From NCBI GenBank assembly GCA_900128395.1, contig LT649378.1:1-31065 (forward strand): a DNA stretch of 31,065 nucleotides, in the 5' to 3' direction. This document shows positions 1 through 8,104 of the stretch, piece after piece. Position 1 is the first letter of the stretch; each line of letters begins with the position of its first letter. Origin of the DNA: Stramenopiles sp. TOSAG23-2. Lineage: Eukaryota; Sar. Made by a program: the position numbers and the translations under genes. The notes under the pieces are model-generated. The model ran no database searches. It was given only the letters and a program-made list of their open reading frames with translations, and was not told the DNA's origin.

Positions 1-1
1 T

Positions 2-391
2 CAAACAATACGTGTATGGAATGTTGATACTGTTGAATGTATATTAACATTGAAAGGTCATACAGATTGTGTCAGATCAGTTGGATTTAATCATGATGGT
101 ACAAAGATTGTATCTGGATCGAATGATAAAACAATACGTGTATGGAATGTTGATACTGGTGAATGTATATTCATTGGCAATCAATTAGAAGAAACATTAC
201 GAAATGAATTTAATAGAACATTACAAGTACCAGTAGAATATTTTAATTATGATACAAAGTCAATTATTGGTATGTCAGGTGAAGGTCAAAATACCAATCC
301 AGAAATGTATATTGGTAAAAAACGTGGAGAAGAATTAGTATGTGTAGTAAAAGATTCACAACATGTGCATATCATGGAATATTGTTACTAA
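2..391 (+). CDS. WD40-repeat protein, C-terminal part (5' end outside window)
   Basis: The frame is open from base 2 with no start, so the gene begins left of the window. The visible part shows the end of one WD40 repeat (IRVWN followed by VDTVECI), then one complete repeat running from a GH dipeptide (about base 56) to a second identical IRVWNVDTG strand. The two repeats are nearly identical in DNA as well as protein, which suggests recent repeat expansion. After the propeller comes a tail of about 75 residues of no recognised domain, ending in TAA. WD40 propellers are protein-binding scaffolds; the partner cannot be inferred from this fragment. The gene converges with the Arf-like GTPase at 617-1192. 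The family call is firm; a specific function is not possible. Confidence 0.9.
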   Translation, partial: QTIRVWNVDTVECILTLKGHTDCVRSVGFNHDGTKIVSGSNDKTIRVWNVDTGECIFIGNQLEETLRNEFNRTLQVPVEYFNYDTKSIIGMSGEGQNTNPEMYIGKKRGEELVCVVKDSQHVHIMEYCY

Positions 392-616
392 AAGGGGAAT
401 GTGGTAAGATACAGCATTTTAACGACGATTTTATTTTAATGGTGGTTTTAAAATCTAAAAGTTAATATTTTTAAAAATATAAAATAACTAAATCAATATT
501 TAATATAAATTTAAATATACGAAGCGTTCGTACTATATACAAAGCAAATATACAAAATAAACAGCACACGCCTACATGTGCGTATTACAATATATTTTAA
601 AATAATATAACCTCTT
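392..616. promoter_or_regulatory. Convergent 3' flank with TACGAA-GCG-TTCGTA inverted repeat
   Basis: This is the AT-rich gap between two gene 3' ends. It contains a perfect 6+3+6 inverted repeat at 518-532 (TACGAA, GCG, TTCGTA). A related form occurs in the convergent gap at 9607-9623 and a longer one at 14124-14141. It could fold in the 3' end of either transcript. No coding signal is seen. Confidence 0.4.
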
Positions 617-1192
617 TTAATTCTTTTTAAACATTTTCTCTTTCTTTGCAAAAAACTCACAAATTTCTTTTTTAATTTCTGCAACTTCTTCTACATTAAA
701 TGAATTTAAACGCATCATAGTTATTTTCATGACCTCACTTTCTAATTGATCTATACCTAAATTAACTCGTATTTGTTCATCTGTTTGTAAATTATCATCT
801 CCCGCATTTTGTACATTGGCTATAACACATTTCATGCTTTCTTGCAGTTTCATTTCATTCATTACCATAGCAAATTGCGTACGTGCTCTTATTTGTGATT
901 CACGATCATTTGCATTAACAACATATAATATTACATTAGCATTAAAATTTTCATAAAAATAAGGCCAACAATCTTGCAACTCTTCTTTACCACTAAGATC
1001 CCATACGTTCAATACAAAACGAAATTTTTTATATGGACATTTTATAATTTCATAATTGAACCCAGTAGTCGATTTGAAATTTTTATTAACTTCTTGCAAA
1101 CGTAAAGTATATAAAATAGTTGTTTTCCCAGCAGAAGAGGGGCCTATTAATAATACATTTAAATCGTGTGAAGTTACTATTGCGTTCCCCAT
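617..1192 (-). CDS. Arf/Arl-like small GTPase with degenerate nucleotide-binding motifs
   Basis: This 191-residue protein has the length and layout of an Arf/Arl GTPase. It starts MGN, a likely N-myristoylation signal for membrane attachment. The P-loop GPSSAGKT is at residues 17-24, switch I with STTGFN at 41-46, and the switch II region WDLSGKE at 64-70. Two motifs are abnormal. The WDxGGQ motif has Ser for the first Gly and Lys (K69) where the catalytic Gln sits. The guanine-specifying NKxD motif reads NVQN at 126-129. In Arf proteins these control hydrolysis and base choice, so this copy may bind GTP constitutively, bind weakly, or use another nucleotide (inference). A Lys-rich C-terminus follows. 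It is divergently oriented to the PITP gene. The family is clear; the subfamily is not assigned. Confidence 0.88.
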   Translation of the reverse strand: MGNAIVTSHDLNVLLIGPSSAGKTTILYTLRLQEVNKNFKSTTGFNYEIIKCPYKKFRFVLNVWDLSGKEELQDCWPYFYENFNANVILYVVNANDRESQIRARTQFAMVMNEMKLQESMKCVIANVQNAGDDNLQTDEQIRVNLGIDQLESEVMKITMMRLNSFNVEEVAEIKKEICEFFAKKEKMFKKN

Positions 1193-1307
1193 TGTTTGTA
1201 ATATTTAATAGTATATATGTATATATATATATATATTTAGTTTATATTGATAATCAAGAAAACAAAGATAGATAGCCTTTTCAATATATGTTTCTTTATG
1301 AGATCAC

Positions 1308-1308
1308 T

Positions 1309-1341
<33 letters not shown>

Positions 1342-1366
1342 GTATGTATATGTGTGTGTATGTGTT
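1308..1366. repeat. TG/TA dinucleotide microsatellite
   Basis: A run of (TG)n grades into (TA)n and back into (TG)n. Short peptide frames of alternating Cys/Val and Tyr/Ile across it are artefacts of the repeat. Confidence 0.85.
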
Positions 1367-1401
1367 TAATGTTATTGTCGATGTATGTGTGTGTATTAGT
1401 T

Positions 1402-1598
1402 ATGCCAGAAGAATGGTTGCAATCTGGCAATGCTGGAATGCCTGCCGGGCCTGGAATGCTGGAATGCCAGAATGCCTGGAATGCCAGAATGCTGGAATGC
1501 TGGAATGCCAGTGGAATGCCTGGAATTAGAATGCTGGAATGCTGGAAGAATGCTGGAATGCTGGAATGTGCGAATGCCTGATGGAATGCTGGAATGCA
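1402..1598. repeat. GGAATG-rich minisatellite
   Basis: A degenerate tandem array built from 8-9 base units of the form GGAATGCT, GGAATGCC and AGAATGCC. By eye there are about 18 copies of GAATG, twelve of them GGAATG. It is markedly more GC-rich than its surroundings. Frames on both strands stay open through the array (Asn-Ala-Gly-Met-Leu-Glu type peptides on plus), but this follows from the repeat and I do not call a gene. Confidence 0.85.
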
Positions 1599-2253
1599 CC
1601 TGTAACCAGCTAATATAGTTTTTTTGCTTTTTTTTTTGGATCTAACATCTATTAATAACCACTTGTGGCGGTACCGTATAAGTACATTTTTTAAAATCCT
1701 AGCCTATTATAATATTTAAATCCGCAAACCATCACTGCTGTGCTGCTGTGGCAGCTGGCATATTTATATACTGTATGTAGACTAGCAAGGCACACACCAC
1801 ACACCACACGCAACACAAAACCCGTAGAAAAAAGTCTGCTGTACATTAACATTTTGTTCGCAACTTTAACTATAATATAAATACCACCAGAAATTAAAAT
1901 ACCTGGTATATAATAGCACAATACAACACTTGCACACTTTACTTTTTGTGCCGAGTTTCTTTTTTTGTCTTTTCTGATCGTATCTTTGGATGCTATTTCC
2001 ATAGTAATTTGGGCTCGTATTAGTATTATATATTTTTTTTAACAACTCCGGTATATCTAGTAAAATTACTGGATTAATATAACTAAAATGAATATTGATG
2101 AAAGATGGAGGAATACATATCATTATAAGATATATATATATATGCATAATATTTTCTCCGTGACGATATAATAATATTACCATTTATCTTCTTGCATTAT
2201 TTAGTATCGGTAAACGAAAGAATCAATACTTTTTTTAAATATATTTCTCCATC

Positions 2254-3228
2254 ATGATTGTCGAAATGCGTGTACCAATGCCTATGACACTGGACGAATT
2301 TGATAAAGGTTGGCTATATATGGCTATGAAAGCTTCAGAGGAAGCATCAGAGGAAGGTGATTCAGGGGTCGTTATATTGAAAAACGAACCTTATGACAAC
2401 ACCGATGGTCATTTAGGAACGTCGGAAAAATCAGGCAATTTGATACCAAAAAACAAAGGCCAATATACGTTGAAACAATATTTTTTAGGGTCTAAATTAC
2501 CAGGTTGGTTAACATATATCTTGCCACGTGATTCTATGTATTTAACTGAAGAATCTTGGAATGCTTTTCCAGAATGTTTGACTATATTAACTAGTAATTA
2601 TATGTCGCACAAAAAAACCAGAATTTTTGTTAAAACTTCTTTTCGCATGCATGATAATGGAAAATTGGATAACCCACATGGTTTGACAGCGGAGGAACTG
2701 AAGGAACGTGTTGTGCACACGCTTGATATATCTGCACAGGATAAAAACGACAAGGATTATAAGGCAAAATATGATCCTAGTTTAGTTCGTTGTGAAAAAG
2801 CTGGGCGTGGGCCATTGAAGCAAGGATGGATTGATGCTTATCAAGGTCCTCCAAAAGCTGAAACTAGTGTTGGGGTGGATGAGAAGAAGAAAAATGGGAA
2901 TGATACTGATGGTAAAGGTCCAGCACCATTACCAATGATGACTGCTTATAAATTAATACGTGCAGATTTTAAAGTTTGGGGTTTACAAACCAAAACAGAA
3001 AATACGATTATTAATAGTCAATTGAAATTATTTCTTCGTACACACGGACAAGCATTTTGTACATTGGATGATTATCAAAATTTATCCATGGAAGACATTC
3101 GTAAATTGGAAGCGGAAGCGAAAGAAAAATTGGAAACCTTAAGAGGGATTAAAATGTCTTCAAAAAAGAAATCGAGGAAAAGTAGTAAAATGGATCAAAA
3201 TTTAGCAAAAGTCCCTGCAACAACTTAA
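2254..3228 (+). CDS. Class I phosphatidylinositol transfer protein (PITP)
   Basis: This 324-residue protein moves phosphatidylinositol (and usually phosphatidylcholine) between membranes and supplies PI for phosphoinositide signalling. The START-like PITP fold is recognisable throughout: an N-terminal strand of the EMRVPMPMTLDEF type, the motif NEPY at 44-47, GQYTLK at 69-74, SKLPGW at 80-85, SWNAFP at 101-106, GRGPLKQGW at 184-192 and YKLIRADFKVWGLQTKTE at 232-249. The last two match the conserved core of metazoan PITP alpha/beta. Thr72 lies where the regulatory Thr59 of PITP alpha sits. An insert of about 30 residues (198-228), rich in Gly, Lys and Asp, separates the two conserved motifs, and a basic Ser/Lys tail follows residue 300. 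The start is the first in-frame ATG. The 3' end faces the isomerase gene 125 bases away. Confidence 0.93.
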   Translation: MIVEMRVPMPMTLDEFDKGWLYMAMKASEEASEEGDSGVVILKNEPYDNTDGHLGTSEKSGNLIPKNKGQYTLKQYFLGSKLPGWLTYILPRDSMYLTEESWNAFPECLTILTSNYMSHKKTRIFVKTSFRMHDNGKLDNPHGLTAEELKERVVHTLDISAQDKNDKDYKAKYDPSLVRCEKAGRGPLKQGWIDAYQGPPKAETSVGVDEKKKNGNDTDGKGPAPLPMMTAYKLIRADFKVWGLQTKTENTIINSQLKLFLRTHGQAFCTLDDYQNLSMEDIRKLEAEAKEKLETLRGIKMSSKKKSRKSSKMDQNLAKVPATT

Positions 3229-3353
3229 AGAGAAGAAATAATATGCTGTGATGTGTGTGATATTTAAAGGGTTAAAAAAATATTTTTACTGTACACAGAG
3301 AGAGTGTAAAAACATATTCTCTCTTATAACGCTTTTTTATTGTGTCTCTCTTT
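3229..3353. promoter_or_regulatory. Convergent 3' flank with AGAGAG hairpin
   Basis: The gap of 125 bases between the PITP and isomerase stops contains AGAGAGAGT and ATTCTCTCT arms (about 3298-3325), which can pair over nine positions with one wobble around a loop of about ten bases. Each arm also reads as an AGAGAGA motif in the 3' flank of its own gene. Possible 3'-end processing signal (inference). Confidence 0.4.
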
Positions 3354-4202
3354 TTACATTTTTGCTTCACCTTTCTTTTTTTTCTGTGCAGCCATCATTA
3401 ATTGTTTAATACCATCACCAAGTGTAACTGCTTCATCATCTAATACTTTATCCATCGATTCTCTTAAATGTTTATTCATGATATCTTTAATACGAAGCAT
3501 AGTATCTGGTGTAAATGCCGTCATGGCTTTTGCAAGTTCCATTGCACGTGGCATCAATTCATCTGGTTCAACCACTTCATTTACTAAACCCATACTATGT
3601 GCATCTTCAGCAGATAACCATTCACCAAGCATCATAATACGTTTTGCACGTGGCATACCAATAATCTGTGCCATCATTAAACTACTACCAAGCTCTGGAG
3701 AAAGGCCTAATTTTGCAAATGGCCACATAAAACGTGCCTTTGTGCTTGCTAATACCATATCACCATAATTCATCAATGCAATATTTGCACCGCCACCAAC
3801 TGCTAATCCATTGATTGCCATGATAATTGGTTTTGGAAAATCCCAAAATGCTAATGTCATGGTTTTTAATGCTACATCGTTTTGTTTTGGACACATATCC
3901 TTTGCCCTATAGGCAGCAGCAACTTCTGGATCCAAATCAACTTGAGTAACACCAAAAGCAGCCCCGGATGAAAATGCACGTTGTCCAGTTGCTGTCCATA
4001 TCAACACTTTGCATGCTGGATCACGCCTAGCATATTCTAACACTAAAAAGGTTTCATGTTGTTGATTTGGTGTCAATGCATGTAAATTTTTTGGCGTATT
4101 ATAATATGCAACACAGATACCATCACCTTTACGTTCATATGCTAAAGAGTTTAAATTATAGTCACGTTCATCTGGATAATATGTTTTAATATTTGTAAAC
4201 AT
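3354..4202 (-). CDS. Enoyl-CoA isomerase/hydratase (crotonase family), probably peroxisomal
   Basis: This 282-residue protein is a crotonase. The oxyanion-hole elements are RAFSSGA (75-81) and NGLAVGGGAN (131-140). The two hydratase glutamates of rat enoyl-CoA hydratase (E144, E164) are replaced by Asn140 and Phe162. A Glu in LGLSPELGSS (E170) matches the catalytic Glu of delta3,delta2-enoyl-CoA isomerases of the ECI2/PECI type, so isomerase activity in breakdown of unsaturated fatty acids is more likely than hydration (inference from family knowledge). A Lys-rich C-terminus ends in AKM, which fits the peroxisomal PTS1 consensus. PEX11 lies 660 bases upstream on the same strand, which supports a peroxisomal context. 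The start is the first ATG; the upstream side is a TG repeat. The superfamily is certain; the exact reaction is less so. Confidence 0.92.
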   Translation of the reverse strand: MFTNIKTYYPDERDYNLNSLAYERKGDGICVAYYNTPKNLHALTPNQQHETFLVLEYARRDPACKVLIWTATGQRAFSSGAAFGVTQVDLDPEVAAAYRAKDMCPKQNDVALKTMTLAFWDFPKPIIMAINGLAVGGGANIALMNYGDMVLASTKARFMWPFAKLGLSPELGSSLMMAQIIGMPRAKRIMMLGEWLSAEDAHSMGLVNEVVEPDELMPRAMELAKAMTAFTPDTMLRIKDIMNKHLRESMDKVLDDEAVTLGDGIKQLMMAAQKKKKGEAKM

Positions 4203-4862
4203 GGTAGTTTTAATGTGTGTGTGTGTGTGTGTTATATTTCTTATCCAGTTAATTATTTAATAGTATTGTTACATACAATATATATAGAGAGAGTCTTTTT
4301 TTGTTTTGTCTTTAAACGCTTTCTTCTATACTTTTCTGTATCACATTAATAGTAATTGTTTCATACATATATAGTCGAAGAAGAGTATATATATTAATTG
4401 GCAAAACTTTGATCGATTATATGTTAAGGTATTGACGACTGGGTGTGTTTTACTGAGAGTAGATATAATATAGGAATATCAACACAATGCTATGTAATCT
4501 TATAACCTCCTCTTATCAGGTAAATACTATTGATCACGATTTCCACAGAGCCGTGGCCCTTATATATTTAAATTACAATTATAAAAGGTATATAAATATG
4601 TAGTCAATATAAATAAACGATATATTCATTGATTACCTTAATAAGAAGCATGATCCATGGCAAGCCCCACACCCCATCACACAGGTTGGACGATAATAAA
4701 TTTATTAAAACTACTTTTATATATATGCAACATATCTTCTCTTTTACCAAAAAAAAAACAAAACAAAAGGACATTTGTGACTATGCATGTGTGAAGATAG
4801 ATATATATGTATTTCCCCCCTCCCCTCCCCTCCCATTTGATAACCACTATTTTTCAATCTTT
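4203..4862. other. Intergenic region: isomerase promoter and PEX11 3' flank
   Basis: This region of 660 bases holds a TG tract just upstream of the isomerase ATG (about 4215-4231), AT-rich DNA, a small CCAC/GTGG hairpin near 4541-4554, and the C-rich G-quadruplex motif at 4815-4834. The open frame at 4629-4868 has no domain and crosses low-complexity sequence; it is not called. Confidence 0.6.
4815..4834 (-). promoter_or_regulatory. Predicted G-quadruplex in PEX11 3' flank
   Basis: On the minus strand this reads as four G-tracts (3, 4, 4 and 6 G) separated by single A residues, a textbook short-loop quadruplex motif. It lies about 30 bases after the PEX11 stop and on the same strand, so it would be present in the mRNA if the transcript extends that far. 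G-rich DNA is otherwise very rare in this AT-rich window. Confidence 0.75.
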
Positions 4863-5564
4863 CTATGACATTTTAGGCCATAATGTATGTAAATCCATTA
4901 AACTGGTCCAAGTACCACAAAAACCACATAACATTTCACCTAAATTTGTACCTTTTAATGGTGTTAATTGTGCAATATGAGAAAATGTTAAAATATGCAA
5001 AATGAATTTTTGCATATTACGTTTAACTAATTTTTCTTTTGCTTCACTTTCATGCTTTTTAAAATATGACTCTTCTATGTGATGTATTGCTGATACAATG
5101 CAAGCACATGTAAACAAAGAAAACGATACACGCATCCAATGAAATCGTCTTTCAAAATTTAACCATTTCACTTCAGCAAACCACCGTACATGATCAAAAA
5201 TTTCCCACGATAAAATTAATACATTATATAATGTAAATAATAATTTTTTATGCAATTGTTTTCCCCATGCCCAACTAGTCGTTCCATTTAGTATTTCACT
5301 TAATTTTATCAAGGTCGGAAAAGCATTTAACCACCTATATGTACGACGATCTGAAATCGTACGTAAAAATACACTGTTAAATTGTTGTCCTAAACTAATT
5401 TGTCCAACTGCTGGTAAAAAACCACGTAAAAATCTCGATCCGTATTGTATCGTACGTACTACTTTGTCCCTACCAGCAAACGATTTCATCGCCACATTGC
5501 ATGCGGTCAACGATGTATCGTATTCGTTGTTTTTCTTTTCTTCTTTTGCAGTTGTTGATGCCAT
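4863..5564 (-). CDS. PEX11: PEX11-family peroxisomal membrane protein
   Basis: PEX11 proteins remodel and elongate the peroxisome membrane during division. The hallmark N-terminal amphipathic segment is clear: AGRDKVVRTIQYGSRFL lies about 30 residues in. A further typical stretch, LYNVLILSWEIFDHVRWF, lies in the middle. Two hydrophobic segments follow, near the middle and C-terminus, and the total length of 233 residues is normal for the family. I chose the internal ATG at 5564 (MASTTAKEE), because the 26 residues that could precede it from an ATG at 5642 are unlike the family; the longer form cannot be excluded. It is on the same strand as the neighbouring isomerase with a PTS1-like end. A G-quadruplex motif sits in its 3' flank. 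Confidence 0.88.
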   Translation of the reverse strand: MASTTAKEEKKNNEYDTSLTACNVAMKSFAGRDKVVRTIQYGSRFLRGFLPAVGQISLGQQFNSVFLRTISDRRTYRWLNAFPTLIKLSEILNGTTSWAWGKQLHKKLLFTLYNVLILSWEIFDHVRWFAEVKWLNFERRFHWMRVSFSLFTCACIVSAIHHIEESYFKKHESEAKEKLVKRNMQKFILHILTFSHIAQLTPLKGTNLGEMLCGFCGTWTSLMDLHTLWPKMS

Positions 5565-6458
5565 TGTTGTGTTGTCTTTTAAACTATAAATGTATAAAAT
5601 ATTGTCTGTTTCCAATCTTTCTACTATCATCTGTTGATTCATTTGTTTATAAAAAGTAATTATAAATAAAAAAATTGGAGAAGAAGATAAATAAAGAATA
5701 AGAAGAAAGAAGAAGAAAAGAAGAAATCATTTTGATGATCTTTTAACACTACACAGTATTGATTTTATACTTGCCTGGTAGTGTCTGGGATTATATTTGC
5801 GCAATCAAACCTGCGCGATGCCGAATTCCGTGGTCATAGAGGCCGATCGTAATCATACGAAATATTACTAAATATTAATTTAATTATGGAATTAACATAT
5901 AAATAGTACTATCGATGGTCTCAATTAGTACCTGTATATCATTGTAGATGGTATAGATATCTTTTGTATTTTCTCTCACATTATATAGGTGTGGTATAAT
6001 TGTATATCCATGCCGGGCATGGGGGAAACACAACTATTTAATATTTCTAGTCATCTTTCGTTCATAATTTGGCCAAGAGAGAAATGTTGCTGCGTAACTC
6101 AAAGACACAAAGACGTCGTCGCTTTCAAAAAGACGTCGCATGTTTCCACATGTAAAATTTTGGTAAAGAAAATGAAAAAAGTAAGTTCAAATACAGGGAC
6201 ATAGCATTAAAAATCAACAACATTCCGCAACAAATTCGGGTGAAAAACCATCCATACATCTACGTATTAGTACAACATACAACGTACACACGTACATTGG
6301 TAGAGAGGTACCGGAACCAAATGAAGAAACATCCAATGTATACAATACTTCGAGTTTAAGTGACAACAATACAACATATCAATAAGTTGAAAATACCTAG
6401 TATACATAACAATATTACATATATATATATTACAAAAAACAATTCACTGTTAAGAAAA
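5565..6458. promoter_or_regulatory. Divergent intergenic region between PEX11 and membrane-protein gene
   Basis: This region carries the 5' flanks of two divergent genes. It includes a purine-rich AAGAAG stretch (about 5680-5726), a CACTAC/GTAGTG inverted repeat around 5750-5785, and a GCGCA/TGCGC hairpin near 5800-5818. Open frames at 5989-6204 and the first 33 codons of the frame starting at 6360 show no recognisable protein. No RNA gene is recognised. Confidence 0.5.
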
Positions 6459-7373
6459 ATGTTAAACTCTGCACATGATTTATACAATTATTTAGTGAAT
6501 TTTTCATTATCCTCAATTCTCTTCTCTAGATTCTTTCATAGAGAAGCACGTATTGGAAAATTAGTGACAAAAGAAGATCCGTACCATTTGCATAAAGGTA
6601 TGGGAATTTTATCGATTTTAAGCTTCTTCTATCGTTACGGTTTGGTTTACAATGCCACTGGAACCTTAGGTTTCACTGGAAATTGGTTTGATTGGGCAAC
6701 ATTATTTGTTCATATGACATTAGCATTCAGTAGCAAATTATTTCGTGTACCAAAAAAACGATTAGCAAATAAACCAATGGTTATCTATGAAGAATACCGT
6801 TTACATGCAATGATTTTCACCTTTCGTTGCGTAAGTGTATATGCATGTGCTGTCTTGTGGCCTGCTGAGAATAGGCCAATTTATGCGGTAGCATTGGTTG
6901 TCGCTGCACATCATTTATTAGCTGATTACGTAACATCTATTTGGGGAAATGGAAGCACAGCTGTTAGAACAAATTCGAAAAATTTAAGTTATTTTTACAA
7001 AAAAGTTGCGCTATTTTATTCATTTTATCAATACATGGCTATTGGTTCGCATATCTTGCCAAATGTGCATTTGGCTGATTTAGCATGGAATGCAATTATT
7101 GCTATTGCATCATCAGCATTTATGATGACATTGTATCGTAAACGTATTATACGTGGAATGACACATGTAGTAGTTTACTCGGGTTGCTTGTTATTATCAA
7201 TGTTTCATATTATGAGATTAATTGGTTTAACTGCATCATTATTAATAATTGCTACGTTTTTATTACGTATTAATTTACCACGTAAATATAGTAATAAATA
7301 TGTATGCTGGACATTATTCTTTTTAAGTGCAAATTATTTTGGCTTAACAGATCCAGTTGCAATAGCAGCATAA
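6459..7373 (+). CDS. Multi-pass membrane protein of unknown function
   Basis: I cannot assign a named family. The frame is open from an ATG at 6360, but the first 33 residues are low-complexity and the ATG at 6459 (MLNSAHDLYNY, preceded by AAGAAAA) is the better start, giving 304 residues. It has about seven or eight hydrophobic segments, short loops and few charged residues, typical of an integral membrane protein. Distinctive soluble-side motifs include HKGMGILS followed by FFYRYG, a GNWFDW motif, a YEEYRLHAM motif and a DPVAIAA C-terminus. My impression is that similar uncharacterised proteins exist in algae and other protists, but I cannot confirm it here. An AATAAA at 7409-7414, about 40 bases after the stop, may be the polyadenylation signal. 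The gene is divergent from PEX11. Confidence 0.75.
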   Translation: MLNSAHDLYNYLVNFSLSSILFSRFFHREARIGKLVTKEDPYHLHKGMGILSILSFFYRYGLVYNATGTLGFTGNWFDWATLFVHMTLAFSSKLFRVPKKRLANKPMVIYEEYRLHAMIFTFRCVSVYACAVLWPAENRPIYAVALVVAAHHLLADYVTSIWGNGSTAVRTNSKNLSYFYKKVALFYSFYQYMAIGSHILPNVHLADLAWNAIIAIASSAFMMTLYRKRIIRGMTHVVVYSGCLLLSMFHIMRLIGLTASLLIIATFLLRINLPRKYSNKYVCWTLFFLSANYFGLTDPVAIAA

Positions 7374-7543
7374 GAAATTTACGGTATGTGTGTGTGTGTA
7401 TATATATCAATAAAATGTATATAAAACACGAAGATTGAACCAGCAGATTTCATGAGTCGCGGGAATAATTATAAAATATATCATATCATAGCTCTTGCAT
7501 TGGAGACTACGGGGAGAAGCGTGTAATATTTTTGTTGTACCAA

Positions 7544-7714
7544 GTGGTCACCTTGGCTATATCTTTTTAAAAGACACTATATATTTTAAATAATATAAAT
7601 ATTATTGTTGAATTTTAAATGTTTTTAAATAAATCCACAAGTTAATATCATTAAGTTGTACCACAAAATGTGCGAGTGTGGTCACCTTGGCTATCTTTAA
7701 AAAGACACTATATA
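7544..7714. repeat. Direct repeat GTGGTCACCTTGGCTAT...AAAGACACTATATA
   Basis: Two copies, about 7544-7584 and 7678-7714, share GTGGTCACCTTGGCTAT, then a T/A-rich spacer, then AAAGACACTATATA. A related GTTGTACCA precedes each at different spacing. The spacing of the copies is about 134 bases. GGTCACC is itself palindromic. Role unknown. Confidence 0.7.
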
Positions 7715-7925
7715 CTCGTAAATAAAAAAATGCAAAACAAATATTGATCACTACTATATAGAGTAAAATTTGATTTTTTAGTAAATATCCTTATTCAATT
7801 AATTTGATTTTGTTTTATTCGATATAATTGTTGGTTAATGAAGGAGAACTGAGGAGAGCCCTGGTTTGGTCTCAGATTAATGCAGCGGAAATAGAAAATA
7901 CACACTGTATATACTTTGATATAGT

Positions 7926-8104
7926 AACTTTATGAAGGAGTAGCTTTTTCACCTAACTCTGAATCACAGACAGAGGTAGAATCTTTTGAATACTAAAATA
8001 ATTCACTATGTTTATATAATAAATGAGTACTTAAATCATTTTTCATTTGAGATGTTAACTTCCGGGAGTAAAAGAAATTTATATAATATATGTGAGTAAG
8101 AGGA
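7926..8104 (+). repeat. Two-block dispersed repeat, copy 1 (ncRNA or SINE-like candidate)
   Basis: Block A (7926-7996) matches 19290-19360 with about six mismatches in 71 bases. Block B (8033-8104) matches 19383-19452 with about 90% identity. The spacer between blocks differs in length and sequence. Block A contains CTCTGAATCACAGACAGAG, able to form a CTCTG/CAGAG hairpin. It has loose resemblance to tRNA A-box (TAGCTTTTTCACCTAA) and B-box (CTTTTGAATAC) elements at roughly tRNA spacing. No protein frame is shared. Both copies are on the plus strand, downstream of a plus-strand gene. Confidence 0.75.

Larger units (their letters stand above)
1193..2253. promoter_or_regulatory. Divergent intergenic region (GTPase and PITP promoters) with repeats
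   Basis: These 1.06 kb separate two genes reading outward. They hold TA and TG dinucleotide tracts (about 1208-1235 and 1309-1365), a GGAATG minisatellite (about 1430-1598), a short CACACCACACACCACACG stretch near 1793-1810, and AT-rich DNA up to the PITP start. Open frames on the minus strand at 1691-2183 have no recognisable domain and look like chance. Confidence 0.6.

Noticed and set aside
1288-1618. Overlapping open frames across the dinucleotide and GGAATG repeats
   Set aside because: Frames are open on both strands only because the repeat unit lacks stops; peptides are pure repeat with no domain.
1691-2183. Two minus-strand frames with hydrophobic stretches
   Set aside because: They overlap each other in different frames, show no domain or good start context, and occupy a promoter region.
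5989-6204. 71-codon plus-strand frame before the membrane-protein gene
   Set aside because: No recognisable motif; length is expected by chance here.
7926-8000. tRNA gene in the conserved block A
   Set aside because: Box-like sequences are present, but no cloverleaf forms: the anticodon loop would have nine bases and the T-stem does not pair.
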